Positions 43,791 to 53,583 of a stretch of 64,000 nucleotides of DNA are shown here, in pieces. How positions within the stretch are numbered: position 1 is the stretch's first letter; every line of letters begins with the position of its first letter. The translations under genes and the position numbers were made by a program. The notes under the pieces were generated by a model that ran no database searches, was not told the origin of the DNA, and was given only the letters and a program-made list of their open reading frames with translations. This DNA is from Ruminococcus sp. (GTDB lineage: Bacteria; Bacillota; Clostridia; Oscillospirales; Ruminococcaceae), in the NCBI GenBank assembly GCA_021770655.1, contig JAETQO010000012.1, positions 1 through 64,000 of the forward strand, given 5' to 3'.

Positions 43791-45626
43791 TTAGGTTTTT
43801 ACTCCTGAAAACTGAGTCTGATACAGATTATAGTAACATCCCTTTTTCGCCAAAAGTTCGTCATGACTGCCTTCTTCCACTACCCTTCCGCCGTCGATTA
43901 CTACTATTTTATCAGAATCTCTTATAGTAGAAAGTCTGTGTGCTATGATAAGCGACGTACGGTTCTTCATAAGCGCTACCATTGCGGACTGAATGTGCAT
44001 TTCCGTTCTGGTATCCACCGATGAAGTCGCTTCGTCCAGAATGAGTATCTTCGGGTCGGCAAGGACTGCTCTGGCTATAGATAACAACTGGCGCTGTCCC
44101 TGCGACAGGTTTGAACCGCCTTCGGAAAGAACAGTCTGATAACCCTCCGGCAGTCTTTCAATGAACTCGTCCGCATTGGCAAATTCAGCCGCCGCTTTTA
44201 TTTCTTCAAAAGTTGCGTCTGCCCTGCCGTAGCGGATATTTTCTTCTATGGTGTCCGAAAAAAGAACGGTATCCTGCAATACTATCGCAATTGAACGTCT
44301 TAGGTTATCCTTTGGAATGTCATATACGCTTTGTCCGTCGATAGTTATTTCACCGTCGTCTACGGGGTAAAATCTTGTGAGAAGATTTACTATCGTAGTT
44401 TTGCCTGAGCCTGTTGCACCCACTATAGCTATCTTTTGTCCTGCCTTAACGTCAAGATTAAGCTTTTTAAGCACAGGTTTTTCAGGAACATAGGAGAAGT
44501 CGATATTTTTAAAGCATATATTTCCTTTCACATTTTCGATCTCATAATCCGCCCTGCCGTTGTCCGATTCCTTATCGGCCTCCATTACCTCGAAAATTCT
44601 TTCTGCGCCTGCAATTGCGGTCTGAATATTGGCAAACTGATTCGCTATCTCGTTTATCGGACGGGAGAACTGCTTGGAATAGAGCAAAAACGCCTGGATA
44701 GTTCCTATGGTTATCATGCCCTTTATTGCGAACCAGCCGCCGAAAGCGGCGATAAGTATGAATCCGAAGTTTGAGATAACGTTCATGCAGGGACCCATTA
44801 CTCCGCCGAATATCTGCGCTTTTATTCCGCATTTTTTCAGGTCGTCGCTCATTTTTTCAAAATCCTTTACGGCGTCCTTTTCTTTGGAATAGGATACTAC
44901 CGTTTTATAACCTACGACCATTTCTTCCACTTCACCGTTAATTCTGCCGAGAAGTATCTGCTGGCGGACAAAATATTTTTTCATATACTTAGTAAGAACG
45001 CCGGATATAAAGATCGTTAGAAATATAGTTGACAAGGAGATGAGCGTAAGCAGAGGAGAATAGAAAAGCATTATGATAACGGTTCCCACTATGGTAAGAA
45101 CACCGGAAATTAGCGAGCCTATAGACTGGGAAATAGTAGTGGAAATGTTTTCCACGTCATTGGTCATACGGCTCATAATGTCGCCGTGGCTATGAGTATC
45201 CAGATACTTTATGGGCAACCTTACCAGATTGTTGAAAAGATCCCGGCGCATAGTCTTTACCGTAAACTGTGAAAGCCTTGCGGAGAAGATTCCCTGAAGA
45301 TATGTGAACAGAGACATGAACACATAGACTACCCCAAGGCCTATCAGCGTTTTTACCAGAGAATCAAAATCAACGTGAAACTTCTTCTCGGTAAGAGTTA
45401 TGCAGTCTATCGCTATCTGCTGTATCGCAGGCGCGGCAAGATTCAGAAGTGTGATTATAAGCATTACTGCGATAAGCGCAAAAAACAGATATTTGTTTTT
45501 TCCTATATAGCTTATCAGCTTTTTAAGTGTGGACTTAGCGTTTTTAGGCTTTTCCATAGTAAGCCTTGCGCCGTGAGGCCCGCCCGGTCCTTTTCCTCCG
45601 GGTCCTATTGGCGGCATTGGAGGCAT
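43791..45626 (-). CDS. multidrug ABC exporter, half-transporter B
   Basis: 611 aa. A Pro/Gly-rich start (MPPMPPIGPGGKGPGG) is followed by six transmembrane helices and a nucleotide-binding domain with Walker A GATGSGKTT, signature LSQGQRQ and Walker B ILILDEATSSVD. The ATG shares a base with the stop of the upstream exporter half, so they are made together and should heterodimerise. The MarR repressor is first in the operon. Confidence 0.92.
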   Translation of the reverse strand: MPPMPPIGPGGKGPGGPHGARLTMEKPKNAKSTLKKLISYIGKNKYLFFALIAVMLIITLLNLAAPAIQQIAIDCITLTEKKFHVDFDSLVKTLIGLGVVYVFMSLFTYLQGIFSARLSQFTVKTMRRDLFNNLVRLPIKYLDTHSHGDIMSRMTNDVENISTTISQSIGSLISGVLTIVGTVIIMLFYSPLLTLISLSTIFLTIFISGVLTKYMKKYFVRQQILLGRINGEVEEMVVGYKTVVSYSKEKDAVKDFEKMSDDLKKCGIKAQIFGGVMGPCMNVISNFGFILIAAFGGWFAIKGMITIGTIQAFLLYSKQFSRPINEIANQFANIQTAIAGAERIFEVMEADKESDNGRADYEIENVKGNICFKNIDFSYVPEKPVLKKLNLDVKAGQKIAIVGATGSGKTTIVNLLTRFYPVDDGEITIDGQSVYDIPKDNLRRSIAIVLQDTVLFSDTIEENIRYGRADATFEEIKAAAEFANADEFIERLPEGYQTVLSEGGSNLSQGQRQLLSIARAVLADPKILILDEATSSVDTRTEMHIQSAMVALMKNRTSLIIAHRLSTIRDSDKIVVIDGGRVVEEGSHDELLAKKGCYYNLYQTQFSGVKT

Positions 45627-47359
45627 TACCGATCACCTCCCGTAGATTTTATCTGCGAAGCGTAAATATCCTGATATACCTCGCAGGTCTTTAACAGATT
45701 TTCGTGGGTATCGCAGGCGCAAAGTCTGCCGTGGTCAAGAACTGCTATCCTGTCGCAGTTCTTCACGCTCTGGATACGCTGAGCGATTATAATAAGCGTT
45801 GCTCCTTCCATTGTTTCGTCGATACGCCGGCGAAGCTTGGCTTCTGTCCCAAGGTCCAGAGCCGACGTCGAGTCGTCAAGAATGAGTATCTCAGGCTTTT
45901 TAAGCACGGCTCTTGAAATAGACAGCCTTTGCTTTTGTCCACCGGAAAGAGACGCGCCTTTTTCCGCGATAACTCCCTCATAGCCTGCGGGGATCTTCGA
46001 GATAAACTCGTCTGCCTGAGCGACTTCCGCGGCGGCTTTTACCTGCTCGTGATCCGCCTGCGGGTCGCCCCATTTAATATTATCCTCCACGGTTCCGGAA
46101 AACAGCTCGCTTTTTTGCAGAACTATCCCCACTCTTTTTCTCAGTTCATCAAGATCGCAGTCCTTGACGTTTACGCCGTCCACAAGAACTTCACCCTCGG
46201 TACAGTCATAAAATCTCGGTATAAGGTTAACAAGAGAAGATTTCCCCGAACCCGTTGCGCCGAGGATAGCCACGCTTTCGCCTGATTTTATATCCAGACT
46301 GAAATCTGAGATAACGGGACTTCCCTTAGTATCGGGATATGAAAAAGAAACGTTTCTGAAAGAAACCGTTCCGTTCTCCATACCATCGAAAGGAGTGTTG
46401 CCGCTTTTGATCACAGGCTCGGTCTCAAGTACCTCGCTGAGCCTTTTTGCCGAGGCGGAGGCTTTTGCAAGAGTCTGGAACATCATGGACATCATCATTA
46501 CGCCGTGAAGCACCTGCGTAAGATATGTGATAGCCGCCATGACCTCGCCGACATTCATTGCTTTTGCCTCTACCTGCAAGCCGCCTATAAAGATAACGGC
46601 GATAACTGAAATATTGAGGATTATCATAAGCAGAGGCTGTAAAACTGCCATAAGAGTCTGTACTCTGAGATTGGATTCCATAAGGCTGATATTCGCATCG
46701 TTAAAGCGGTTTTCCTCATAATCCTCACGGACGTAGGCCTTTACCACTCTTGCACCTGTTACATTTTCCTGAACAACGGAATTCACGCTGTCAAGTCTTT
46801 TTGCGGCTATAGAATAGTAAGGGTTAGCCTTTTTCAGTATTATTACCATCATCAGTATCTCAATAGGCAGAGCACAGATGATAACTATTCCGAATTTTAT
46901 GTTCAGAGTAAGCATCATAATGATACCACCGAAAAACAGCAGGCTGTCCCTCACCAACATTCTGAGCATAAAATCTACCATTTGCTGTACGGCGGTTATA
47001 TCTGCCGTAAGCCTAGTTACAAGCGAGCCTGTAGTAAATTTGTCCGTTTGCTCAAAGGACAGTCCCATCACCTTTTTAAAGACATCGACCCGCAGATCGC
47101 GTGAAAAGCTCTGGGACGCCACTCCGCCAAAAGCCGACGCCGCTATTCCGCAGGCGCCTCCGATAACAAGCACCAGAAGCATAAGCAGACCCGTTTTGAT
47201 TATAAGATTCATATCCTGTCCAAGCACGCCGTCGTCAACGATCTTTGACATCAGCTTTGGCTGGAGCAGGTCACCCACTACTTCGCCCACCATTGAGAGC
47301 GGAGTAAGCAGTGCAAAAAGCGCATAGGGTTTCAGGTATTTGCTGAGCTTTACTTTCAA
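45626..47359 (-). CDS. multidrug ABC exporter, half-transporter A
   Basis: 577 aa, six transmembrane helices, then Walker A GATGSGKSS, signature LSGGQKQ and Walker B ILILDDSTSALD. The residue after Walker B is Asp rather than Glu, a degenerate catalytic site. Its partner carries the Glu, a pattern typical of heterodimeric exporters such as BmrCD and LmrCD. It overlaps the MarR stop by 4 bp. Confidence 0.92.
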   Translation of the reverse strand: MKVKLSKYLKPYALFALLTPLSMVGEVVGDLLQPKLMSKIVDDGVLGQDMNLIIKTGLLMLLVLVIGGACGIAASAFGGVASQSFSRDLRVDVFKKVMGLSFEQTDKFTTGSLVTRLTADITAVQQMVDFMLRMLVRDSLLFFGGIIMMLTLNIKFGIVIICALPIEILMMVIILKKANPYYSIAAKRLDSVNSVVQENVTGARVVKAYVREDYEENRFNDANISLMESNLRVQTLMAVLQPLLMIILNISVIAVIFIGGLQVEAKAMNVGEVMAAITYLTQVLHGVMMMSMMFQTLAKASASAKRLSEVLETEPVIKSGNTPFDGMENGTVSFRNVSFSYPDTKGSPVISDFSLDIKSGESVAILGATGSGKSSLVNLIPRFYDCTEGEVLVDGVNVKDCDLDELRKRVGIVLQKSELFSGTVEDNIKWGDPQADHEQVKAAAEVAQADEFISKIPAGYEGVIAEKGASLSGGQKQRLSISRAVLKKPEILILDDSTSALDLGTEAKLRRRIDETMEGATLIIIAQRIQSVKNCDRIAVLDHGRLCACDTHENLLKTCEVYQDIYASQIKSTGGDR

Positions 47360-47847
47360 TTTCCTTTATCCTCCTCTTCCAGCATATTTTCAAGAATACG
47401 CCGCAGATAGCCGTTAAGCTGTTCCTCCTCCTCTGCGGAAAAGCCGCGGAGCATTATCTCGTCCGCCTCATGACAAAGCTTTTTTATAAAGACGTCATGT
47501 TCCCTGCCCTTATCGGTGAGAAAGACCCGTACCTTGCGGCAGTCATTGGGGTCGGCCTCGCGGCGGACAAGTCCCGACTGTTCCATTTTTGCCAATGCTA
47601 CAGAAACAGACGGTGCGCTCAGATGTCCTTCTTTCACCAGTTCCAGCTGAGTAAGGCCGTCATTTCTCGAAAGACTTCTTAATATACTGCGATAGCCGCG
47701 GCTAACACCCTTGCCCTCGCAGGCGTCCGATATTCTGCCGTCAAAAAGCTTTGAGATGTCGTTTATATACATTGACGGCTTGCCAAAATTATTTTTCAGC
47801 AAGTGTTTCGCACGCTCACGAGCGTGTTTCAGGTCATTTTCTTTCAT
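47356..47847 (-). CDS. MarR-family repressor
   Basis: 163 aa winged helix. DNA-binding helices LTQLELVKEGHLSAPSVSVAL and wing VRREADPNDCRKVRVFLTDKG (core DPNDCRKVRVFL). It should repress this operon until a drug or solute binds. AAGGAGGGAAAG precedes the start; operator at 47867-47886 overlaps the -10 of the promoter. Confidence 0.9.
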   Translation of the reverse strand: MKENDLKHARERAKHLLKNNFGKPSMYINDISKLFDGRISDACEGKGVSRGYRSILRSLSRNDGLTQLELVKEGHLSAPSVSVALAKMEQSGLVRREADPNDCRKVRVFLTDKGREHDVFIKKLCHEADEIMLRGFSAEEEEQLNGYLRRILENMLEEEDKGN

Positions 47848-47866
47848 TCTTTCCCTCCTTTTGATT

Positions 47867-47886
47867 AATTAGTTTCCTAACTAATT
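47867..47886. promoter_or_regulatory. MarR operator candidate
   Basis: AATTAGTT-TCCT-AACTAATT, exact 8-bp inverted arms. It covers part of the -10 and extends towards the ribosome site of the marR gene. Confidence 0.75.
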
Positions 47887-47912
47887 ATATAGCATTTCGA
47901 TGCGTTTGTCAA
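47884..47912 (-). promoter_or_regulatory. sigma-A promoter of MarR/ABC operon
   Basis: Minus strand TTGACA (47912-47907), 17 bp, TATAAT (47889-47884). Confidence 0.85.
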
Positions 47913-48028
47913 GAGCAAAAAATAAAAAACGCGGAAATCAACTTTTAAAGTTTAATATTTCAACCGAATTAAAATGATATATTTAAACACAGAATGCAGA
48001 AGAGACAACAAGTATATGCTATTTTTAC

Positions 48029-48207
48029 TTAAGGCGACACCGCACAACTACCGCCTAACGGCTTTGTGTACGTCTAACTTGCCAATTTTCCGTCATCTTG
48101 CACAGAAACTCCTTGAAAGATGCAAGTATTCCTGCGTCGTTTCTATACAACCTAACGAAAAATTTTCTGCGTTATCCGCACACAATAGTTGTGCGGTATT
48201 GCCTTAA
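48029..48207. repeat. MITE-like element, full-length copy 3 (inverted)
   Basis: 179 bp, opposite orientation to copies 1 and 2. It runs from TTAAGGCGACACCGCACAACTA to TAGTTGTGCGGTATTGCCTTAA. It lies in the 47913-48249 intergenic gap, otherwise featureless. Confidence 0.9.
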
Positions 48208-48249
48208 ATCACAGTAATTTTCGTAATATATTTTGAAAATTGATTTCCA

Positions 48250-48288
48250 TAATAAAAAACTGCGCCGGCATTTTTTACCGACGCAGTT
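48250..48288 (-). terminator. terminator of the L-fucose operon
   Basis: AACTGCG, CCGG...CCG, CGCAGTT arms; minus strand continues TTTTTTATT. Confidence 0.85.
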
Positions 48289-48295
48289 CAAAAGA

Positions 48296-48973
48296 TTATT
48301 CGGAATATTTTTTATAGCCCGGGTGCTTACCTGTTACGCCGTATTTAGGACGCATAGCGATAAGCCTGTCGATGTTCTCTCTGGAAATATCCTTTGCTCC
48401 TCCCAGAAGTCTTGCGACCAGTGATATCTGAGCCTGAAGCTCCAGCGTTTCCATTCTGTAGTAAGCCGTAGTAAGGTCTGCTCCGACAGTAAGCGCGCCG
48501 TGATTTTCAAGGAGCATAACGTCATGCTCCTGAAGATAAGGCTCGATAGCCTCGGGAACTTCGTATGTAGAGGGCGTGCCGTAAGGCGTAAGCGGAACTG
48601 AGCCTACGGCGATCACCGTTTCTATCATACAGTAGTCGTCAATGGGAAGATGAGCGCAGGCAAATCCGGTGGAAACAGGCGGATGAGCGTGAACTACCGC
48701 TCCCACATCGGGTCTGTCGTGATAGCACTTTAGGTGCATTTTTACTTCCGAGGAAGGTCTCCAGCCCTCAGCCGCCTCGATTATGTTGAAATCGTCGTCG
48801 ATAAGACCGATCTTGTCGGGGGTTATCTCAGCCTTTGAAACTCCCGTCTGAGTAGCAAGGTATCTGCCCTTGGCAACCTTGACGGTAACGTTTCCGTCAT
48901 TAGCTGCGACCCAGCCCTTCTGCCACATTTTATGACAGACCTCTACCATTTTTTCTTTTATATCTTCATACAT
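48296..48973 (-). CDS. fucA: L-fuculose-1-phosphate aldolase (class II)
   Basis: Splits L-fuculose-1-phosphate into dihydroxyacetone phosphate and L-lactaldehyde, 225 aa. Zinc-ligand motif HAHPPVS with the second histidine pair in ENHGALT, and the glycine loop NDGNVTV. AAAGGAAAG supports the start. Last gene in the fucose operon. Confidence 0.9.
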   Translation of the reverse strand: MYEDIKEKMVEVCHKMWQKGWVAANDGNVTVKVAKGRYLATQTGVSKAEITPDKIGLIDDDFNIIEAAEGWRPSSEVKMHLKCYHDRPDVGAVVHAHPPVSTGFACAHLPIDDYCMIETVIAVGSVPLTPYGTPSTYEVPEAIEPYLQEHDVMLLENHGALTVGADLTTAYYRMETLELQAQISLVARLLGGAKDISRENIDRLIAMRPKYGVTGKHPGYKKYSE

Positions 48974-49004
48974 GATTTTTCTTTCCTTTCAAAATATAAG
49001 TAAA

Positions 49005-49412
49005 TCAAAACTTATTTTTATTCAATAAAACAAAACTTTTAAATTGTAAAAATCTTTCCTCGTATTCTGTTTTTTCTTCGTCGTTCAGCTCTTTTTCGTG
49101 TTCAAAATCATAAAAAAGCATTCTGTTATCTTCATCTTTATGATTAAGAAAATACTTGCTGTTTTTGTCCTTTTTGCACATTTTTCCAATCAGTTTCAAG
49201 AAATCCTTGTATGCGAAAGAGTCATTAATATAGTGCTTAAGCAATAAATAATTGTAACTGTTATTCTCCTTTAGCTCATTATAATCGAAAATCGCACATT
49301 CCGACGCTTTTAAAATGATTATTACACTTATGCCGTCCTTACATACTATTGCATAACTACAGCCCAAATCATTGTTATCTTTCATTGAAATCTTAACCGT
49401 AGATTCAATCAT
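49005..49412 (-). CDS. hypothetical protein inside the fucose operon
   Basis: 135 aa, AT-rich, no family recognised. GGAGG precedes the start. Its sequence is Lys/Glu/Asn/Tyr-rich with an acidic C-terminal half (KELNDEEKTEYEERF) and no membrane segment. It sits between fucU and fucA with gaps of 34 and 31 bp, so it is probably co-transcribed. Composition differs from its neighbours, which suggests a later insertion. Confidence 0.7.
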   Translation of the reverse strand: MIESTVKISMKDNNDLGCSYAIVCKDGISVIIILKASECAIFDYNELKENNSYNYLLLKHYINDSFAYKDFLKLIGKMCKKDKNSKYFLNHKDEDNRMLFYDFEHEKELNDEEKTEYEERFLQFKSFVLLNKNKF

Positions 49413-49446
49413 CGATTACCTCCAAACCCAAGTCTGTTTTATTGCT

Positions 49447-49881
49447 TTAAACCACACCCTTTTGCAACATGATGTTAGCGTATATTGCCTTTTCGCCCGT
49501 TGCGATAATAGCGTAGGCTGTCTTTGCCTCCTCATAGAAAGCAAAACGCTCTATCTCTCCGATAGCCTGCTCTCCCCTTTCATCGTGCTTTGCGACTATT
49601 GCTTTATATTCCTCCCATATGGGCGTTTCGGCGTTGTCTCCCGGCATTACCTGCATGAGATTTACAGGTTTTTCTACATATGTATCCAGCGGAAAAAGCG
49701 TAAGTATTGCGTCAAGAAGTTCTGGTACGCCGTGTCCGTCGCATCTTATGACCTTGGCGTTTTTCCCCATGCTCTCGGCGGGAAAGTTTCCGTCTGCAAT
49801 AACAATTCTGTCCGAATGACCCATTTCACACAAAACCTTTAAAAGCTCAGGCGAAAGAATTGCGGGTATATTTTTAAGCAT
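49447..49881 (-). CDS. fucU: L-fucose mutarotase (RbsD/FucU family)
   Basis: Interconverts alpha and beta L-fucose, 144 aa, normal length. Motifs are GHSDRIVIADGNFPA near the N-terminus (His and Asp active-site pair) and the C-terminal YANIMLQKG. It overlaps the kinase gene by 8 bp. Confidence 0.93.
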   Translation of the reverse strand: MLKNIPAILSPELLKVLCEMGHSDRIVIADGNFPAESMGKNAKVIRCDGHGVPELLDAILTLFPLDTYVEKPVNLMQVMPGDNAETPIWEEYKAIVAKHDERGEQAIGEIERFAFYEEAKTAYAIIATGEKAIYANIMLQKGVV

Positions 49882-51346
49882 TTGCCGTTACCTCCTTATA
49901 TTTTTCATAGACTTTATCCCAATCGGCGGGATTCTGAGGTTCAAAGGTATATATCTTCTCAGAATCTCTGATTATTTCTCTTGCCCGTTCAAGGCTTTCT
50001 ATATCGCCGCTTGAAATTAGCTGAACCGCTATGTTTCCCAATGCGGTGGCCTCTACAGGACCGCTTGATACCCTTATATTGCAGGCGCTGGCTGTTAGTT
50101 CCGATAAAAATCTGTCCTTTGTTCCTCCGCCTATCATATACAAGGTCTTATAAGTCTTGCCTGTACATATTTCAAGCTCCTCGATCGATATGCGGTATTT
50201 CAGCGCAAGGCTTTCATATATACAGCGCATTACCTCTCCGTCGGTCTGCGGAACAGGCTGTCCCATATCTGAGCAGTAATTCTTTATGCGCTTTGGGATA
50301 TTTCCCGCAGGAACGAACATCTCGTCGTCGGGATCGATAAAGCATTTGAACGGCTCGGCTTCCTTTGCTATTCTTTCAAGATCGGCAAAGGAATAATCCT
50401 TACCCTCGCAATGCCACTGTCTGCGGCTTTCCTGAATAAGCCACAAACCGATGATGTTTTTCAGGAAAGAGGTTTTTCCGCCGAAGCCTGCTTCGTTTGT
50501 CACGTTAAACCGCATTGAGTTTTCGTCAAGAACGGGTTCGTCAAGCTCGGTGCCCAGCAGGCTCCATGTTCCGCAGCTCAGAAATAGAAAATCCTTTTCC
50601 GATGCGGGAACTGCCGTCATTGCCGCTTGAGTATCGTGTCCGCAGACAGCGATAACATCCATATCCGACACGTCAAGCTCCTCCTTTATTTCGGAGGTAA
50701 GCGTTCCGATCTTCGTTCCGGCAGGAATGATATTTGTGAAAAGGCTTTGCTTTATACCAAGCTTTTCCGCAAGCCTGTACGCCCAGCCCTTACCCGTCTG
50801 ATCGTAAAGCTGAGTAGTGGAGGCGATAGACTGCTCCGTGACCTTTTCGCCCGTAAGAAAATAGGTGAAAAGGTTAGGCATCATGAGAAGCTTATCGGCG
50901 CGCTCCATAAGATCAGGACGATTTCTTGCTACGGACATAAGCTGAAACGCCGTATTTATTTCCATAAACTGATTTCCCGTTACTGCATAAAAAGCGTCGC
51001 GCGGGATAAGCTTAAAGCCTTCGTCCACCATTCCCGAGGTGCGCTTGTCGCGGTAATGAACGGGATTTTCAAGAAGTCTGCCGTCCTTGTCGATAAGACC
51101 GAAGTCAACGCCCCATGTGTCTATGCCGACACTGTCTATTTTTCCGCAGGCTTTAGCTTTCACAAGGCTCTGCTTTATTTCGTGGAAAAGTCTCAGAACG
51201 TCCCAGTACATAGTACCGCCGAGTATAACGGGATCATTGGAAAAGCGGTGTATCTCCTCCAGCGTTATCCGTTCGCCGTCAAAACTGCCGACTATTGCTC
51301 GCCCGCCGGACGCGCCGAAATCTATAGCGAGAACTTTTTTATCCAT
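49874..51346 (-). CDS. FGGY-family sugar kinase (L-fuculokinase role, RhaB-like)
   Basis: Phosphorylates the ketose from fucI, most likely L-fuculose, 490 aa from ATG 51346; the longer reading to 51460 lacks a ribosome site. Family marks are DFGASGGR (9-16), IDTWGVDFGLID and the ATP site GGGTKDRFLSELTA. By sequence it resembles rhamnulokinase (RhaB). The operon, with fucI, fucU and fucA, argues for fuculose. Both substrates differ only in stereochemistry at two carbons, so cross-use is possible. Confidence 0.85.
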   Translation of the reverse strand: MDKKVLAIDFGASGGRAIVGSFDGERITLEEIHRFSNDPVILGGTMYWDVLRLFHEIKQSLVKAKACGKIDSVGIDTWGVDFGLIDKDGRLLENPVHYRDKRTSGMVDEGFKLIPRDAFYAVTGNQFMEINTAFQLMSVARNRPDLMERADKLLMMPNLFTYFLTGEKVTEQSIASTTQLYDQTGKGWAYRLAEKLGIKQSLFTNIIPAGTKIGTLTSEIKEELDVSDMDVIAVCGHDTQAAMTAVPASEKDFLFLSCGTWSLLGTELDEPVLDENSMRFNVTNEAGFGGKTSFLKNIIGLWLIQESRRQWHCEGKDYSFADLERIAKEAEPFKCFIDPDDEMFVPAGNIPKRIKNYCSDMGQPVPQTDGEVMRCIYESLALKYRISIEELEICTGKTYKTLYMIGGGTKDRFLSELTASACNIRVSSGPVEATALGNIAVQLISSGDIESLERAREIIRDSEKIYTFEPQNPADWDKVYEKYKEVTANA

Positions 51347-51372
51347 GGTTTCATCTCCGATCGTGAAGATAT

Positions 51373-51663
51373 TTATTTGTACAATTTTATGTACTGATCT
51401 GCAAGCAAGATCTGATGTTCGACGATTCTGCCGCTCCAGTTTCCTTTCGTTACAAGCCATTCACAAGGAAACTCTCGGCAAAGTCCGCAAAAAGGAACAT
51501 TGTGTTCTCCACAGCAGGCAAAGACATAACAGCCGTCGTCCCACATTTTTACACACCTGCCTTCGGTTGTCTTACAGCCATGACACTCACCGCTTATCAG
51601 ATGTTCACAGCTCGCGCAATTCTCTCCGCAGGGCGTGATATTCTTAAAATCAGCAATTTCCAT
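51373..51663 (-). CDS. DUF3795 cysteine-rich protein
   Basis: 96 aa, 12 cysteines in three clusters: C12, C16, C19, C27, C30, C37 first, then C45, C50, C51, and C59, C62, C67. Matches the DUF3795 pattern (PCGENCASC...C..C). Zinc or iron-sulphur binding is likely but unproven. It lies between fucI (8 bp away) and the kinase (26 bp away) and is clearly co-transcribed. Why the fucose operon carries it is unknown. Confidence 0.85.
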   Translation of the reverse strand: MEIADFKNITPCGENCASCEHLISGECHGCKTTEGRCVKMWDDGCYVFACCGEHNVPFCGLCREFPCEWLVTKGNWSGRIVEHQILLADQYIKLYK

Positions 51664-51671
51664 ACCCGCAG

Positions 51672-53465
51672 TTACCTATACATCGGACCGTAATTCTTGC
51701 AGGCTCTGAAATCAGCGCCCTCTTTATCCATTCCGAATGCGTTCCATGCCGCGGGACGGAAAATGTCTTCCTCCGGAACGTTGTGCATAGCTACAGGTAT
51801 TCTGAGCATTGAACAAAGCGTGATAAGATCCGCGCCGATATGACCGTAGCTTATTGCGCCGTGGTTTGCACCCCAGTTGTTCATTACGTCATAAGCGGTC
51901 TTAAATGCGCCCTCGCCCGTTGTCCTTGGAGCAAACCATGTGCAGGGCCATGTATAGTCGGTTCTTTTCCAGAGCTTATCGGTGACCTCGTCGGGGAGCT
52001 TGACAGTCCAGCCCTCGCATATCTGGAGCATCGGTCCGAGACCTTTCACAAGATTAAGTCTTATCATTGTTGCAGGCATTTCCGCCTCGGTCACAAAACG
52101 TGAGGAGAATCCGCCGCCTCTGAAATATCCGCAGTCGGCATAGTTCCATGTGGTTGCGTCAAGGATAGCCTTCTGATCCTCTTCGGTGACGTTATACCAC
52201 TCTTTCATTACGGGGTTTCCGTTTTCGTCAAGAGCCTTTCCGCAAGCGTCAAGACATGCCGCACCCGAATTGATAAGATGGATAAAACCGCCTGCTTCCT
52301 TTGCCTTTCCCTCAAGCTCATATCCGGCTGCTTTCTTTACTGCTTCTGGAGACCAATATGTACGGACGTCAGCAAATATCTGCGCTCTGTTGGTGAGAAG
52401 CTTCATAAAGAGCATACCAAGTCCGTTGAGCACGTCGTTCTCGGTAGCAAGGACATACGGCTCTCTTGCTCCGTTCCAGTCAAAGGTAGAATTGAGAAGA
52501 GCTTCCGAAAAGTCGCCGTTGGGATAGAAATCCGTCCACTGTCTTTGACCTTGGAAACCTGCCGCGATAGCGTTATGACCGACAGCCTCTTCCTCACAGC
52601 CCTTGGGGAGCTTGTCGTTTCCGTTCATCAGATCCTTGATTATGCACATCATTTTTACGACAAATTCCCAGTCCTTTTCTTTTTCTTCGGGGGTTTTGCG
52701 TACTTCGGGCGGATTCTTGTCAAAGCCCTCTTTACAGTTTGCCTTTGTCCATGCAAGAGCCTTTCTGAACTCCTCCTCGTCATAAATGCCCTCAGTCATT
52801 CGGCGGATTATCTCAACTTCATCTACCGACTCTACTCTCATTCCCAGATACTCCTCAATAAAAGCAGGGTCGATTATTGAGCCGCCTATACCCATACAAA
52901 TAGAACCTATCTGCAAATAGGATTTACCCCTCATTGTTGCGCAGGCAACTGCCGCTCTGCCGAAACGAAGAAGCTTCTCCTTAACGTCCTCCGGTATCTC
53001 AGTATCGTCCGCTTCACAGACGTTGTGTCCGTAGATTCCGAAAGCGGGCAGACCTTTCTGCGCGTGGGTAGCGAGAACCGATGCAAGATAAACCGCACCC
53101 GGTCTTTCCGTTCCGTTAAAGCCCCAGACCGCTTTGATCGTGTTTTTGTCCATATCCATTGTTTCTGCGCCGTAACACCAGCAAGGAGTAACGGTCAGCG
53201 TAATATCCACGCCCGCTTTTTTGAATTTATCGGCACAGGCGGCGGATTCTGCCACTCTGCCGATAGTCGTGTCGGCAATGATGACCTTTGCCGGTTCGCC
53301 GTTGGAATATTTAAGATTATCCTCGAAAAGCTTTGCCGCCGCTTTCGCCATATTCATGGTTTGTTCTTCAAGGGAACCTCTTACGTTAAGATAGCCTCTT
53401 CTTCCGTCAATGACTGGCCGGATTCCGATAACAGGGTAATCTCCCACAAGTCTGTTTTTTGCCAT
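51672..53465 (-). CDS. fucI: L-fucose isomerase
   Basis: Interconverts L-fucose and L-fuculose with Mn2+, 597 aa (usual about 590). N-terminal [19 protein letters not shown], central [13 protein letters not shown] and later [11 protein letters not shown] match the family, as do the metal ligands in EWYNVTEED and WNGARE areas. First gene of the operon; RBS AGGAGG just upstream. Operators and promoter lie at 53537-53583. Confidence 0.95.
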   Translation of the reverse strand: MAKNRLVGDYPVIGIRPVIDGRRGYLNVRGSLEEQTMNMAKAAAKLFEDNLKYSNGEPAKVIIADTTIGRVAESAACADKFKKAGVDITLTVTPCWCYGAETMDMDKNTIKAVWGFNGTERPGAVYLASVLATHAQKGLPAFGIYGHNVCEADDTEIPEDVKEKLLRFGRAAVACATMRGKSYLQIGSICMGIGGSIIDPAFIEEYLGMRVESVDEVEIIRRMTEGIYDEEEFRKALAWTKANCKEGFDKNPPEVRKTPEEKEKDWEFVVKMMCIIKDLMNGNDKLPKGCEEEAVGHNAIAAGFQGQRQWTDFYPNGDFSEALLNSTFDWNGAREPYVLATENDVLNGLGMLFMKLLTNRAQIFADVRTYWSPEAVKKAAGYELEGKAKEAGGFIHLINSGAACLDACGKALDENGNPVMKEWYNVTEEDQKAILDATTWNYADCGYFRGGGFSSRFVTEAEMPATMIRLNLVKGLGPMLQICEGWTVKLPDEVTDKLWKRTDYTWPCTWFAPRTTGEGAFKTAYDVMNNWGANHGAISYGHIGADLITLCSMLRIPVAMHNVPEEDIFRPAAWNAFGMDKEGADFRACKNYGPMYR

Positions 53466-53536
53466 AATAAAAAACCTCCTGATAACTGCATTTTTTCACC
53501 GGCACAGATCTGTACTGTCAAACGTTGCCGGTGCGA

Positions 53537-53548
53537 GTAATCGTTTAC
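53537..53548. promoter_or_regulatory. LacI-type operator half 1
   Basis: GTAATCGTTTAC, a near-perfect LacI/GalR-type palindrome upstream of fucI. A related TGTAATCGTTAT (minus strand) is at 53572-53583. Confidence 0.6.
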
Positions 53549-53571
53549 TTATTTTTAGTGTTCCTTGTAGT

Positions 53572-53583
53572 ATAACGATTACA
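53572..53583 (-). promoter_or_regulatory. LacI-type operator half 2 over the promoter
   Basis: TGTAATCGTTAT on the minus strand, followed directly by ACT, giving a TATACT -10-like box. A repressor here would block the fucose operon promoter. No LacI-family gene is in the window. Confidence 0.55.

Noticed and set aside
47974-48207. 77-residue ORF sharing KATPHNYRL with ORFs at 4923 and 29327
   Set aside because: The apparent conservation comes from translating the dispersed repeat element; the frames have no ribosome site and differ in ends.
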